Origin: Mesaphorura yosii
Lineage: Eukaryota > Arthropoda > Collembola > Poduromorpha > Tullbergiidae
Length of the DNA stretch: 50,283 nucleotides
Direction of reading: 5' to 3'
Assembly: GCA_009869945.1 (NCBI GenBank)
Contig: WIXG01000484.1
Coordinates: 1 to 50,283 of the forward strand
A program made the position numbers and the translations under genes. Shown in pieces: positions 1 through 11,402 of the stretch; within the stretch, counting starts at the first letter, position 1, and each line of letters begins with the position of its first letter. The notes under the pieces were generated by a model. It saw only the letters and a list, made by a program, of their open reading frames with translations, did not search any database and was not told the DNA's origin.

Positions 1-1756
1 GAGGGCGTGCAGCTGTCCGCAAGTGCGATGGCTGCCAAGCGAAGAATGCGAGAGAGACGAAGCAGCGAAGGAATGTCGCTTTCACCGCCTTCGAGCGCGG
101 GAATGCGCGGAAGTCCAATTAAAATTATCTCATCCGGAGGTGGCCCACGAAAGTCGGCAAATATTGGGATGCCCAACACTGTTGTTCCAACCGCGTTTGT
201 AAGAATTCCAAGAAATGAGTCCGCGCCACAATTTATGTATGGTCGAAGTCTTCCAAAGAACGGGAGTGTGCCGTCATTTGATCGGATGGCAAGAAAACAC
301 TCCTTCAGAGCGGTTCCAATGGGCTCGTCAGTGATACGAAACACGTAAGCGGAATCCTATACACGTAATTTGGCCGTCACGTGAGACATTTGGTCATTTT
401 CTATGTTTTTACAGAAGCAAACCGAATTTACAAGATCGGCGGGCGTCAAAAGCGTCAATTGCTAACAATAATTACGGAAATCAATTGGACGAGGATTACA
501 ACAGCCTTTGGAGCCGGAGCGAACTGAACGAAGGTCTGATCTTCAGCACGTCACGAAAGTCCAGCGAGCCACGCCACATCGTTCGTCCGCTCTCACGAAA
601 GGACATTTTCTACTCGGGCTCAATTGCACATCTTCCAGAATATCAATCCACAAAAGATATAGGCTCGTACAGACAAAGTATCCTGAATCTGCCGCGAGCT
701 ACTGGCGGCATCACTTTCACAGCGGGAGGCGACGAGGGCGACGGAGAAGCTACCGAGTTTCTGGCTCGTGCCATCTCACCCACAAAAATTGTGAAACCAA
801 CCATTTGCCCGTGCTTGCCGTGCGGTGGGATCACATCGGGCGCTTTCAAAACTGCGTTGGCTCAACTGATGGATTTTTCACTGCTCAAAAATCCAGTATT
901 TTTATTCGTGGCAATCAGTAATGTTTTTGGAATGCTGGGATTTTATGTTCCGTTCGTCTTCCTGACTGGAGCTGCTCAAGCAAATGTAGGTGTCCGATAC
1001 TATCCGTATGTAATTATTTTTTTCTACTTTCCAATTTTTCTTTCAGGGTGTCCCCGAAGACATGTCAGCCTACCTCCTCTCAATAATCGGTATCACAAAT
1101 ACAATCGGTCGTATCCTGTGCGGATTCCTCTCTGATCTTCCTCAAGTTAACTCGCTATTCATGAATAACCTCTGCATTTTGCTGTCCGGACTTTGTGTCG
1201 CGGTGGTCCCACTTTGTTCCTCTTTTCCGGCGTACGTTGCAGTCGCAACATTTTTCGGTCTTTTTGTTTCTGGATACGTTTCTCTGACTTCCATCATACT
1301 CGTGGAACTTCTTGGACTTGATAACCTCACAAATGCTTTTGGACTGCTTATACTCTTTCGTGGAGCTGCGTCGATCGTCGGGCCTCCTGTTGCAGGTATG
1401 GCATGCAGAATTCTTGATTGGCCTTTCGAATTGTATTAGCAAATGTCAGATTATGCGTTTTCTATTCCGCAGGCGCCGTCTTCGACTTCTTCAGCTCATA
1501 CGACGTATCCTTTTTCCTTGCTGGCGGTTTCCTCATCGTGTCCGCCCTCATCAGCTTCATGATTCCATGCGTGACGAGATTCGCACCGCCCAAACCAGTT
1601 CTGGAGCCACCAGCAATTTACGGCGGGTACTTCCTGGAGGACATTCCCGAGGCCGCCGAATCCTTGAACACGGATTCTCCGACGAGCGAAGGTGTCACGA
1701 GTGGCGCCGGTGGAGCTGACAATGAAAAATGTGAGGATATCGAATCTTCAGTGTGA
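1..1756 (+). CDS. Monocarboxylate transporter (SLC16/MFS), 3' part
   Basis: Proton-linked transporter of monocarboxylates or related small acids in the plasma membrane. Exons: <1..344, 415..985, 1047..1395, 1473..1756, all phase-consistent, giving 515 residues; the 5' end is outside the window. The first ~270 residues are the long charged cytoplasmic loop between TM6 and TM7. It carries the family-typical segment PLSRKDIFYSGSIAHLPEYQ followed by a YRQS-type stretch. Next come hydrophobic helices (NPVFLFVAISNVFG), then the conserved GVPEDMSAYLLSIIGITNT-IGR and the last helices, and a short acidic tail. The loop type resembles the MCT9/12/14 and arthropod SLC16 group more than MCT1-4. The substrate cannot be told from sequence. 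The family assignment is firm; the 5' half is unseen. Confidence 0.9.
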
Positions 1757-2775
1757 TAAAGCACTGAAATACTTGCTACACTGCACTGGCGAGACGTGCT
1801 TGCGACTTAGATGAGTTAAGCGTGTACATTTAGGCTGGCCTGAACAAGACGTGAATCAGATTGCTGTCATTGTCATTGTCATTGCCATTGTTGCTGTTGC
1901 TGTTGCCATTTACGATTTATCTCTTGCCGAATTACGACCGGATCTTGCCATTCGCCATTTAGTTTGTACTTTGCCTATTCTGTCGCCAATTGCAATTGCC
2001 AAGTCAGGGTCTACCTGTAAACTGTAAAACTGAGCCGACTCGTGACTCGCCCTTTCTCAAATTCAATATCGAAGTCAAGCCTTAAGCGTTAAGCCAAGCC
2101 AAGCAGTCTCTGTCTTTGGGACTGACATTTTTGTAATCACGATTTTAGATTCAAATGCCAATGCCAAAATTTCAAGTACTTTCGTGTGTGTTAAGGTTTT
2201 ATCTCGTGACAGCTCCAGTGTCCAGCGTAAGCATATCGAATTACTTAATATGTTGTCTAGTTCTTGTCATTTTCCGTACATCGTCGCTTGTAGTTTCTTT
2301 TTTAGCTCGAAAGACTTTTAGTTCCCATTTCGCCAGTTCGGTTTGTGTAAGTTATATATCACTCTTTTGCAGTTTGTGATAATATTCTCTCTCATCCCAA
2401 TGTAATAGCAATATTCCTAAGAACTTGAAATTCTCGTGATATCACTAGCCAATGGCCATGGCCCTAATCGGTGAATGATTAGTTACATTACAGCATGTTA
2501 TGCATAGTTTTAAGAATTTATAACCCGTTGAAAGTGTTTTGTGTAAATTATATCTCTATCTGTATCCTCACGGATTACGAATAAAATCATACATCATGCA
2601 TGAATACTCGCGCGTACGGATACGATACGTATTGTATGAAAAGATGCTGATGCTGATAAAACTGATAATAAAGCGTAATTATTTTAACCTTCTAAATTCG
2701 GATTGTCAACATACGCGACATGCGATATAATACTTCGCTGCTGTCTGGTCAAATCAAATCACAGATTCATTTGTC
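1757..2775. other. Convergent 3' intergenic region
   Basis: Lies between the stop codon of the SLC16 gene and the stop codon of the minus-strand DNAJC28 gene, so it should hold both 3' UTRs. It is AT-rich, with AATAAA-type signals near 2668-2673 (+). Short open frames here have no coding character. It contains the small hexanucleotide repeat listed separately. Confidence 0.6.
1866..1908. repeat. Simple hexanucleotide-like repeat
   Basis: Imperfect tandem TCATTG/TTGCTG units (about seven copies) in the SLC16 3' flank. Ordinary microsatellite. Confidence 0.7.
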
Positions 2776-4264
2776 TCATTTTGTATTTGTGAATATTGTG
2801 ACTAGAAAACCTAGAAATGAATTCTCCGTTTGGGTAGAAGCCGAAGTCGAACTCGGCCGAACTCCGACACCGGCACGATGACTAGATTCACTTAATTCTT
2901 GTGTGGCCTGCACTGTTGCGTCGTGCACTTCTTGCGACCATTCTTTTTCCACTCGGCGCGCCTCCCGTTCCAAGTTCATGCTGACAATCTGCTTGAACAA
3001 AATAGGCACCACCAGATTGTACTTTGCGATTCTCGTGTTCAAGTCTTCTACCCTCGCTTTCAGGGAAGCATGCGCCAGGAATTCGGCCCACTTCACCCTG
3101 TCTGAAGGATCAGTCATGTCTTTGTCGTACTTGTGGCGCTCCAGCCGAAGTGTCTCCCGGATCTCTCGAATATCAGTCCGTATCTCTTTCTCGAGCAGGA
3201 TCCATTCGGGTGTGAAACCGTTCTCGATTAGCACCTGATTCAGTTTATGTGTCGTGAAGTCTACATGCGGATTGCCGTGCGCGGTGTGACGAAGTGGCTT
3301 CCCGGCGCCTGACAATCCCTCAAAGTCTCCCTTCGCTATGGATTCCTGGATTAAATCTTCGACTAGACGATCGAATCCGTATCGCGTTGAACCTTTCTTG
3401 GCCTCACGCCTGTTCTTCGTTAACGCCGTCTCCTCCGTGCCTTGAGTCAGTTTGCCGATTCGATGGTCGTAGAGGTTTTCTGCTGCTTTGGCGGCGCGAT
3501 GCTTCTGATAGGCGTTCTGGCGCTGGAACGGGTTACCGACTCCCACTCCGTCGTAGTTCAGGTACTGGCGGTGCTGTGGCGTTACGTGCTGAACATTGTC
3601 TCTCGATTAGCCCCAACTCAGTCAGTATTAAAGTGAAGAGATCGTAGAACTTACTTTAATTCGTTGATCCTCCTCCTCTTCGTGCTCCTGTTGGCGCTTT
3701 TCCTTATAGTACAGTCCATACTCGCCCTCAACTTTGTGTCGATTATGTCGAAAATCAGCGAACGCCTTCTGCAGGTACTTGTAGGCTTCGTCAATCTGAA
3801 GTTAAAGTGAAATCCGGCTTTATATTGTTTCATATCGTGCATAGTCTGTGCATTACCTCATGAAACTTGCTTGTTGAGGCTTCAGACGACCCACCATCCG
3901 GGTGATACTTCTTTGCGAGTGTAAGATAAGCTTGTCGCACTTGTTCTTGGTCTGCGTCCTCAGGCACTTGAAGGATCGTACAGTATTTCTATTGACAGAA
4001 TGAAACGACAATTTGCTAAAACTGAAACGCTTTGGCAATCTTTTGCGGGTACGGAGGACGGAAACAGACCTTGTACTCTTGGGACTCGGCAAAGAACGTG
4101 ACTCGATGTTGAGGATTGGAGGCGAAGGACCGAGCCGCGGGGGGAGTGAGATGGAAGACGAGCAACTCCATGGACGCTGATACGGGAAGACTTCTGCTCA
4201 ATTGGATACCCGAAGCGCTTCGGCGAGCCAAACGAGCGCAAGGCAGGACATTAAAGGATTTCAT
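2776..4264 (-). CDS. DNAJC28: DnaJ homologue subfamily C member 28 (J domain + DUF1992)
   Basis: Hsp40 co-chaperone, probably mitochondrial. Exons on the minus strand: 4264..4070, 3988..3857, 3795..3655, 3588..2776; 426 aa. Start chosen at the ATG at 4264; the open frame extends upstream but without another ATG. The N-terminus (MKSFNVLPCARLARRSASG) is basic and lacks acidic residues, like a mitochondrial presequence. The J domain lies around residues 60-130, with VPEDADQEQVRQAYLTLAKK then the diagnostic HPD at the YHPDGG segment. The DUF1992 domain starts near residue 225 (RYGFDRLVEDLIQESIAKGD, then GxGKPL). The coiled C-terminal helix is rich in R and E. Human DNAJC28 is slightly shorter (about 388 aa). 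The exon 1 donor (AAG|GTCTGT) is non-optimal but keeps phase. Divergent with the TIP30-like gene, 586 bp between start codons. Confidence 0.93.
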
Positions 4265-4850
4265 GATCGAAGACTCAGGACGTCCGGAGTGCAACACCCC
4301 CGTCCTGCCTTGGATTCAGTTCCACTTTATTCACGCATTATTATTCTACGAGCATTACTATTCTTGTAAATTAGAACTTTAAAAACTGCAAAATATTCAC
4401 TTTGTATTCTTTTTTCAAACTGGCTGAAAGCCGCCGAAATATTCAAGTACATTTTTCATGTAATTTTTTACCTCTACTTTGGAAGCAAATCAAATTATTC
4501 AGTTTGTTGTAAATATTGCTATTGCTAGCTTCAAAAATCTATACCTTGGGTTACGTAATCTCGAATAAATATTAGAAGCGCCTCAGTCTAATAGTCACGC
4601 ATTGTCTGTCACGCATTGTCTGTCACGTGTGTGGTCTGTAGTGGTCCGTGTATTCATTTTGTGCACTGTCATCGCTATTTAGCTCATCTGCTGCTAGCAT
4701 CGATCGGATGTCATTAGATCACATGCAATTGACTACTTGACTTGTCGCCCGATCGTCAGATTCCCGAATTCAGTTTAACTTCTCGCTCAGTATAGGTTGT
4801 GAGGTCCGACTAGTAAGCTTTAAGTTCGTGTTAGTGCTGAGTTCGAACCC
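4265..4850. promoter_or_regulatory. Divergent promoter region DNAJC28 / TIP30-like
   Basis: The 586 bp between two oppositely oriented start codons. It must contain both 5' flanks. It has a short tandem repeat at 4594-4627 and a CACGTG E-box at 4624-4629; no TATA box is convincing. Promoter function is inferred from position only. Confidence 0.45.
4594..4627. repeat. 14-bp tandem repeat, 2.4 copies
   Basis: Unit GTCACGCATTGTCT repeated perfectly twice plus a partial third copy, within the divergent intergenic region. Confidence 0.8.
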
Positions 4851-5627
4851 ATGAACTCTTACTTGACAATTCTGGTTGGCATCTCGTCAGTCGTGCTGGT
4901 GTACTTCTTCTCTGTGGACAATTCAGACAATTCTGAGTTCGATTCCTTCAAGCTGAGCTCGGATATGGCCGCCAAAACGGCGTATGTTATCGGCGGGTCC
5001 GGAGGGGCGGGTGGAGGAATCATCAGAGCGCTTGCCGCGCATCCGCAATTCAGCAAAGTTACAATCTTCGGGCGCCGTCCGGTCCCAATGCCATCTGATG
5101 ACCCGAGATACGCCAAATTCGTTCAAAAAACAATTGACTTTGAGAATCTGTCCCAGCACGAGCAAGATTTCGTGGGATTTGATGTCGGCTTCTGTGCCCT
5201 CGGCGTCACTTCGGGGACTCCAAACTACTACAAGATAACGCACGACTACGTGGCGGACACAGCCAAGCTTGCGCTGCAAGGAGGCTGCAAGCACTTCCAT
5301 CTCATCACTGGGCAGGGGACAAATATCAACTCTTGGTTCGAGTGGGCCCGCATCAAGGGCAAGCTGGAGCAGACTGTAAGTGCCATGGGCTTCGAACGGG
5401 TCTCGATCTACCGTCCCGCCGGCATTCTCGTCGACAATCCTGCGTTAAGCGTGGGGCGACGAGTGCTGAACTCATTCTTTAAGATTGTGGATCATTGGAG
5501 ACTGCTGAGCGTGTTCGCTGACGTGTTGGGCGATGTGATGGTTAAGAACACGTTCAGGGAGACGGACAAGAAAGTGGAGATTCTCTCGAACGCGGACATC
5601 AATCGCTTGGCCAAAGAAATGAAATAG
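4851..5627 (+). CDS. HTATIP2/TIP30-like NAD(P)-binding oxidoreductase
   Basis: Atypical short-chain dehydrogenase-like protein of the TIP30/CC3 group, 258 aa in a single exon, which is unusual beside its multi-exon neighbours. An N-terminal hydrophobic segment (residues 4-21, YLTILVGISSVVLVYFF) suggests a membrane anchor or signal-anchor; a second Met near residue 39 would give the short form. The Rossmann motif is GGSGGAGGG around residues 48-56, followed by KVTIFGRRPVP. The family blocks DVGFCALGVTSG and GGCKHFHLIT are present. Where vertebrate TIP30 has a YxxxK catalytic pair, this protein has W at the Tyr position (WARIKGK), so dehydrogenase activity is doubtful. Family assignment is strong; function (nuclear transport or metabolic) is not predictable. 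Confidence 0.87.
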   Translation: MNSYLTILVGISSVVLVYFFSVDNSDNSEFDSFKLSSDMAAKTAYVIGGSGGAGGGIIRALAAHPQFSKVTIFGRRPVPMPSDDPRYAKFVQKTIDFENLSQHEQDFVGFDVGFCALGVTSGTPNYYKITHDYVADTAKLALQGGCKHFHLITGQGTNINSWFEWARIKGKLEQTVSAMGFERVSIYRPAGILVDNPALSVGRRVLNSFFKIVDHWRLLSVFADVLGDVMVKNTFRETDKKVEILSNADINRLAKEMK

Positions 5628-7005
5628 TTTTGCCTTATCTTCGGAATTACACATGCCGAATTACAAAGTATTATGTCTGTACTTTCCCACTTGTGTAACT
5701 GTTACAAATTACTTATGTGTTTGCCTGAATTTGAATTAAACTCATTTTGTTCGTTATGTGATTCGACGTGATGACATCGATCTAATTTTCCATCCATCCA
5801 CCTGAGTGCTGAATACGCAATGATCTGCTACTACGTTCTTAATTAGCATCTATTTTGTATGCGTGCCGTCGTGACTTTCTAGTGAAAATGAAAATGTACA
5901 AGAAAAGTATGAGTCACCGCAAGCAGTGTTAATAAACAAGTTCATAACCAAATTTGACCTCAATTATTCAGCCAGGACCAGAACTGCACGAAGCTTGGCA
6001 GGCTTCGTTCAGTTAAGTATTAAGTTTAGCTTTCAGCACTGCAAATGACTCATCTCCATCCGCATCTGCTTCTGCATTGATTTGTCATCAACTCGTCTCG
6101 TTTTTCTTTTTCTCGCCGTTCGTTCACCAGTCACCATTGCCGATTGCCATCAAATCAAAACGTTATCCTGTCTTTGTCTCCTGTCTTTGTCTCTTTGTTA
6201 CGTCAAGTCAAGGCCCCATGGTTCATTAAGTCTCAACAATACTGTGATACGACATGAGCACAAGTGACAATAAAAAAAAAGTCATGTCAGTGTCAGGCAC
6301 ACCGTCGCAGTTTCAACAATAAACAATCGCAAATTACGAACATGCTAATAAAATTCGTGTCAATACAGCCTTGAGCCTTGCCATTTGTCTGCCTACGCTG
6401 CAAAAGCGACAGCAAACTGTATTTAGCACTGAGCATTTAACGTAAGCGTATTAAGTCGTGTTGTAGACTGCAGTCAGAGATGAGAGCTGAGTTAAGTTGC
6501 TGAGTTGCTCTTACCTGCAAAAGCAAATACAGCAAAAACGTACAAATCTTGGGCCGCTGGGCCAGTCGCACGAAATCCAACACTGTAACTTAAATCTCAC
6601 GCGCACACACGCGCTAAGAAACCTAAAATTTAACTACACAAGCACTAAGCTTATATCTGAGCTGAGCCAAGCAAAAGCATAACCACAATCGTAAACATAA
6701 TCAAGCCTCACATTTCGCAGGTCTCAGCCGTCGGCAGGCAGTATTCATTAAGCCTAAGCATGATTCACTTCAGATTTCACTTTTGAACGCGGTTGATGCT
6801 GTGAATAAAGAATAAGTGAATTTGCTGCCCTACATTTAACTGCAAAGCAAAACAGCAGCGCAGAATCGCAGAATTGTCTGTCAAACTTGATTTGAATCTC
6901 TGAGTGGCTGTGTGAATTAGCGAACTGGCGAGCAGGCGAATTGGAGTTGCCAAACTGTGAAATTGGGAATGTGTTCAGCAACCGTCGCGAAGCCCGAAGG
7001 CAGCG
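5628..7005. other. Intergenic / UTR region
   Basis: Holds the 3' flank of the TIP30-like gene, with AATAAA at 5931-5936 as a possible poly(A) signal, and the 5' flank of the SLC44 gene. Short plus-strand open frames at 6082-6267 and 6497-6682 show no family resemblance and no splice context. No repeat or RNA gene was recognised. Confidence 0.6.
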
Positions 7006-9683
7006 ATGATTCCTAACAAGAAACGAACTCCAAGTCGCACCGGTGACAATGGAAATGGCAAGCAGTCGTCGCGGAATCGTGACCAGGACCGGGTCCAGAA
7101 AAGGCAGGGTCAGCGTGCGCGTAAGTCTGCTGTCCAGCGGGGTTTCGACTACTACAACTACGATAATCCTGGGTTCGAGAACAACGAAAACCCACCACCG
7201 CGTCAACCAGAGTCACTACACGCCATACAGCCAGTGCGTGAGCCGCCGCCAGTCGATAACAGCCCGATCCAGAAGCACCGCAAATGCCGAGACGTCCTTT
7301 GTCTCTTCATTTTCACCTCCGCCGTGCTCGTAATGATTGCAGCGACGGGATATTGCTACTTGAATGGTGATCTCGCCCGAATCACCCACTTTTATACTAC
7401 AAACGGATGTGATACCTGTGGGAAGCAAAACCGCCCCGTAACGGACGTCCCGTTCTCCGGAAAAGATTTGACGCAGTTTCCTTACGGACTGGTCACGTTC
7501 TCTAAACGCGGCGGAGCCAACGGCCTTGAAGGTATTGTAGAGTCGGTCGCTGGACCCGCGGGCTCCATCACAAATCTAGTCTTCACGTCGCCCGCGCGAT
7601 TCACGACGAGCGATTGCGTCAGAAGCTGCCCAGCGGCAACGTAAGCAGCTTTCCTTAGTAATTTGACTTAATTGTGCCAAGACTTCTTTGCAATTCGAAT
7701 GTGCATCATGATGCAATTCAATTAATGCGTATGCGCGTGCGCTTGGTTCCTGTAGGAAGGTCGTCCTTTCTCGATGCATTCCGTTTGACAATGGAACGAC
7801 GGTCACGTATGTCATGTCGAGTGCCACGAATTCGGTGTTTAGCGCCCTTCAAATTGCTCCGAAAGAATCTTCTTCGATGTCGACGGCCAGTGATAACATT
7901 TTTGACAGGGCGAAGCTGTTTTTCAATGTAAGTTGACAAGGCGCGATGGAAGAACGGTTGTTTTGCAGATTGGGCATAATTTTTGCATTTTATATTGCAG
8001 CAAGTTGCCCTTGACCTTGAAAATTCGTGGGCTTACATTATTTGGATCTGCGTGATTGGACTTGGGATCTCCCTCGCCATGACTGTGTTCCTCAGGCTCT
8101 TTGCGGGTGTGATCATTTGGATCGTTGTTGTAGCCATCAGTTTGGTGGCCATTGCGGGCTCCGTGGCGCTCTGGATTCTCTGGAGCCAAGCCAAGACAAA
8201 GAAGTCCAAAACGGATTTGGACTCAGAGTCAGGAGGCGTTTGGGAAGAAGGCCAAATTCATGGACTCCTAGCTGGTGCGATTGCAGCCACGGTTTGTACC
8301 GTAAGCTACGAACTCCTAGAAAACTCTGTGGGAGATGACTGACGAGGGGTTTCTAATCCATCAACTTCTTTTAGATTTTACTTCTTCTAGTCTTCCTCGT
8401 TTTACGGAAACGGATCTCACTAGTCATAAGCTTGTTTGGTGAGGCCGGAAAGGCACTGCATTCGATGCCAATGATTTTACTCCAGCCAGTTTTCGTAAGT
8501 TTATTTGCTGGATAATTTCTGGATGCTTCGAAGTAAATAATTTCTGTCAGTCGTGTAATGGCAGTGAACGTGTATCTTTCTTCCTACCTTTAAGACGTTC
8601 ATCGCTTTGACTTTGGCCCTGGGTTGTTGGTTCATGATTGCGCTTCTGATCGAATCAGCTGGCCTCCCCGAACTGAAACCGGTCGAAGACGCTCAAGGCA
8701 GCATCAGAGAGCATTGCTACCTGGAGAAGAATTGGGTTATCATCGTAAGCCACGAGATTCACGATCGAAAATTGAAGTTACAATTCAAAAACTTTTAGAG
8801 GATGTGGTGTATTTTTTACGTTACTTTACAGTTTTCTCGATGGTGGAACCTCTTCATGATATTTTGGTTTACGCAATTCATTGTTGGCTGCCAGCATCTG
8901 ACAATCGCTGGCGCCGTATCGACGTGGTTCTTCACTCGCAACAAGAACCGTCTGTATTTACCAATCCTGATCTCATTCCAAAGACTGATTCGTTACCACC
9001 TCGGTTCCATCGCGTTTGGCTCGCTCATCGTGGCCATTGTCAAAATAATACGCTACGGGTTGACTTTTGTCCAGAATCGCCTCCAGCAAGGCCCGCTCTC
9101 AAAACTGAGTCTGATCTGCAAACCAATCATTTGCTGTTGCAAATGCTGCGTGTGGTGCCTGGAAAAGTTCCTCATTTTCCTCAACCGAAACGCGTACATC
9201 GAAATCGCGATTCACGGTGGTTCTTTCTGCAAATCGGCTCGGCAAGCTTTCACGCTCATCGTAACCAACGCGCTGAGGCTCGCGACGATCAATTCACTGG
9301 GAGACTTCGTCCTTTTCATGAGTAAACTTGGAATCGTCGCCATCACCATTGTCATCGGACACGAATTGATCAAGGCAAAGGAGGGACTCACATACGTCTG
9401 GGCGCCGCTAGTAGTGGCTGGCGTCTGCTGCTACTTCATCGCACATTGCTTCATCAGCGTGTACGAGATGGTCATCGATACTATCTTCATCTGCTTCTGC
9501 GAAGACTGCACACTAAACAACGGCGAAGATCGGCCTTACTTTATGAACAGAAGCTTAATGGTAATCATTTCATTATATAATCATGATATGATTAACGATT
9601 TGTGGATTCACCTATTTTGCACTTTGCAGGAGCTGGTAAGAAAGCACGGAAAGCCACCACCGAGCCCACAGCCAGACAAATGA
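7006..9683 (+). CDS. Choline-transporter-like protein (SLC44/CTL family)
   Basis: Multi-pass membrane transporter of choline-like solutes. Exons 7006..7640, 7756..7927, 8001..8300, 8375..8494, 8595..8744, 8832..9560, 9630..9683; 719 aa, the usual CTL length. The N-terminal ~95 residues are hydrophilic, Arg/Gln-rich and cytosolic; TM1 is at about 97-123 (CLFIFTSAVLVMIAATGYCY). A large extracellular loop with CDTCGKQNRP and several more Cys follows, then a TM bundle. Signature segments are LRKRISLVISLFGEAGKAL, SFQRLIRYHLGSIAFGSLI and the cysteine-rich ICKPIICCCKCCVWCLEKF. The CTL C-terminal block CFCEDCTLNN then RPYFMNRSL is intact. Start is the first ATG of the open frame. All exon junctions keep frame. 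The substrate is inferred from the family. Confidence 0.93.
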
Positions 9684-10117
9684 GCTGAGGATTAATTGAC
9701 TACCTCACTCCAGTTCGAGGGTGACCATGCCATAGCCATTTTTAATCGAGCTTGCCTTTACAGTTGTCATTATTCTGTTCTTCATTTTACAATTCATTGT
9801 TACCAGTTTTGTTCCAACAATTTAGCCAGATACGACCATTTTAGAGTTAGACACATTAATCAATTAAATTACTAATGTTTTTCTTTATGGGATCTGACTC
9901 CCAGTTCGTGTGAAACACGAACAAACGCGACAAGAAGAAACAAACCATAAATTATTGAAGTCAATTCATAATTCAGGCAGATTTATTCAAATGGCACACA
10001 CTTTCCAAACATGGAATACAATTTCGATTCATATTTTGCACATACAATAATTTTGATCTTATACAGTGGCAATCTTGTAAATGACACGGGAGGAATGTAA
10101 TGACTGATACGTGGAAA
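9684..10117. other. Convergent 3' intergenic region
   Basis: 434 bp between the SLC44 stop and the 3' end of the minus-strand RING copy. AT-rich, with ATTAAA at 9864-9869 as a possible poly(A) signal for SLC44. Nothing else seen. Confidence 0.6.
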
Positions 10118-10928
10118 CTAGTAGCGTTTGCGACGACGCCGACGTGCTGTTGCTTTTGGTCGTGAGGATGAGTCCGTGCTTGGACTATGAACAGGAAGCG
10201 CTGGAGATTATCCCACGACGGTAGGAATTACACAAGAATACGAATCCGATGAAGATATTTTGACAGCAGGAACGTTATCTGAAGATGATTCAGTGACCAG
10301 AACGACATCAACATAAGGAACAAATTCAGCGGTAGGTTGTTGTTGGGCTTCTACTTCCATTTCGACATCGGCTTGTGCTGAAGAATCCGGTGTTGGGTCG
10401 GCAGACCGAGCTGAGCTGTGAAATGAATGAATCACGTATGATTCTAATTTAACATCAAAAGTTTAAGTTTAACAGTTTATCTTACTGTTCACACGTCGCT
10501 AAATGTACCTCCATTTGATCACCACGAATGACTTTCTCACATCCTTCATTCCGACACTGAAAATGTGATGTAGTGACAATTGACTCGACAGCTCGGAGCT
10601 GTCGAGGTCCGGTACTCCGAACCAGGTCTTGCACAGGGAGCATTTCTTCACTTGAGAGTTGCAGGCACCGCAAATGATGTGCCCAGTGGGACAGGCGTAA
10701 ATTGGAGGCAAAGGAACGGCCATGCAGATGGGGCACTCCATAATCTTGCTAATGTTGGGAATAGACGGTAGAGTGAGCATGTCACCGGCGGTGCCAGGAT
10801 GAGGCTTCTTCCTGAGGCCGGTATATTTTCCAGCACGAGCACGCCTGAAATTGTAAATGGTCAACAAAGGAGTCTGTGACTGGCAGAAAAACGATAGCAG
10901 AGAGCATTTACTTGCGTTTTGGAGGCAT
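10118..10928 (-). pseudogene. SIAH-type RING protein copy with frameshift and early stop
   Basis: Paralogue of the intact RING/SR gene at 14746-15974. Exons: 10928..10912 (starts MPPKRK), 10844..10486, 10415..10208. The RING is whole: CPICMAVPLPPIYACPTGH, IICGAC, then CSLC, a C3HC4 pattern. After CSLCKTWFG the reading frame breaks, and the second zinc module (HFQCRNEGCEKVIRGDQMEV, ending HLATCEQ) continues in another frame. The break lies at a perfect 11-bp-arm palindrome (10584-10606). The last exon is acidic and Gln-rich and hits TAA at 10208-10210. The same frame then stays open for 29 codons, ending in an Arg-rich RRRRRKRY before TAG at 10118. Either a recently decayed pseudogene or an assembly error; splice sites and the RING remain intact. 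If translated as is, it would give a truncated RING protein. Confidence 0.7.
10584..10606. repeat. Perfect palindrome, 11-bp arms, 1-nt spacer
   Basis: Arm CTCGACAGCTC, spacer G, then the exact reverse complement. It sits inside exon 2 of the RING copy, at the site where the reading frame is lost. Confidence 0.9.
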
Positions 10929-11402
10929 TTCTTCTTTCTTGGTTGATCTTACGACAAATTATGTTACAAATGGATTTCGACAACCAACTCACCGAGCGAG
11001 TGGCTCAACTACAAATTTTGTATAAAATGGAAACAGAGAATACAAATGAATAACAGAAGAGGCGAGACTCCGCTGCTGCTGCTTAAAAACTACAGTCTGC
11101 TGATGATAGTGAATCCGTGAATCCAACGAAAGATGAAAAACGAAGCGATTGCTTCCTGTGCTGACTTCGGTCAACTAGCACCAAAATTAAAGGGACCTAA
11201 CAACTAAGTAGTTCTTATTTTACTTTTCATGAATGATTCTATTGGCGTCCGATGCGTTTGCATTGCATTCGTCGAGTGGCGAAGTTTCTCTGGACTCGAG
11301 AATTCTCACCAAGCAGGTATTCGAATCCTAATTATTTTTATAATTGCGGATTTTAAATTCGTTTCAGATTGGTCATAGCGCTATTTTATTGTCCATGCCA
11401 AA
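10929..11402. promoter_or_regulatory. Divergent promoter region, RING copy / CHMP-like gene
   Basis: 474 bp between start codons of oppositely oriented genes. No clear core-promoter element was identified. The minus-strand open frame at 10989-11174 has no supported coding role. Confidence 0.4.

Noticed and set aside
10592..10625. 17-nt GT-AG segment that would repair the RING frameshift
   Set aside because: Far below the minimum intron size in animals; other introns here are at least about 55 bp.
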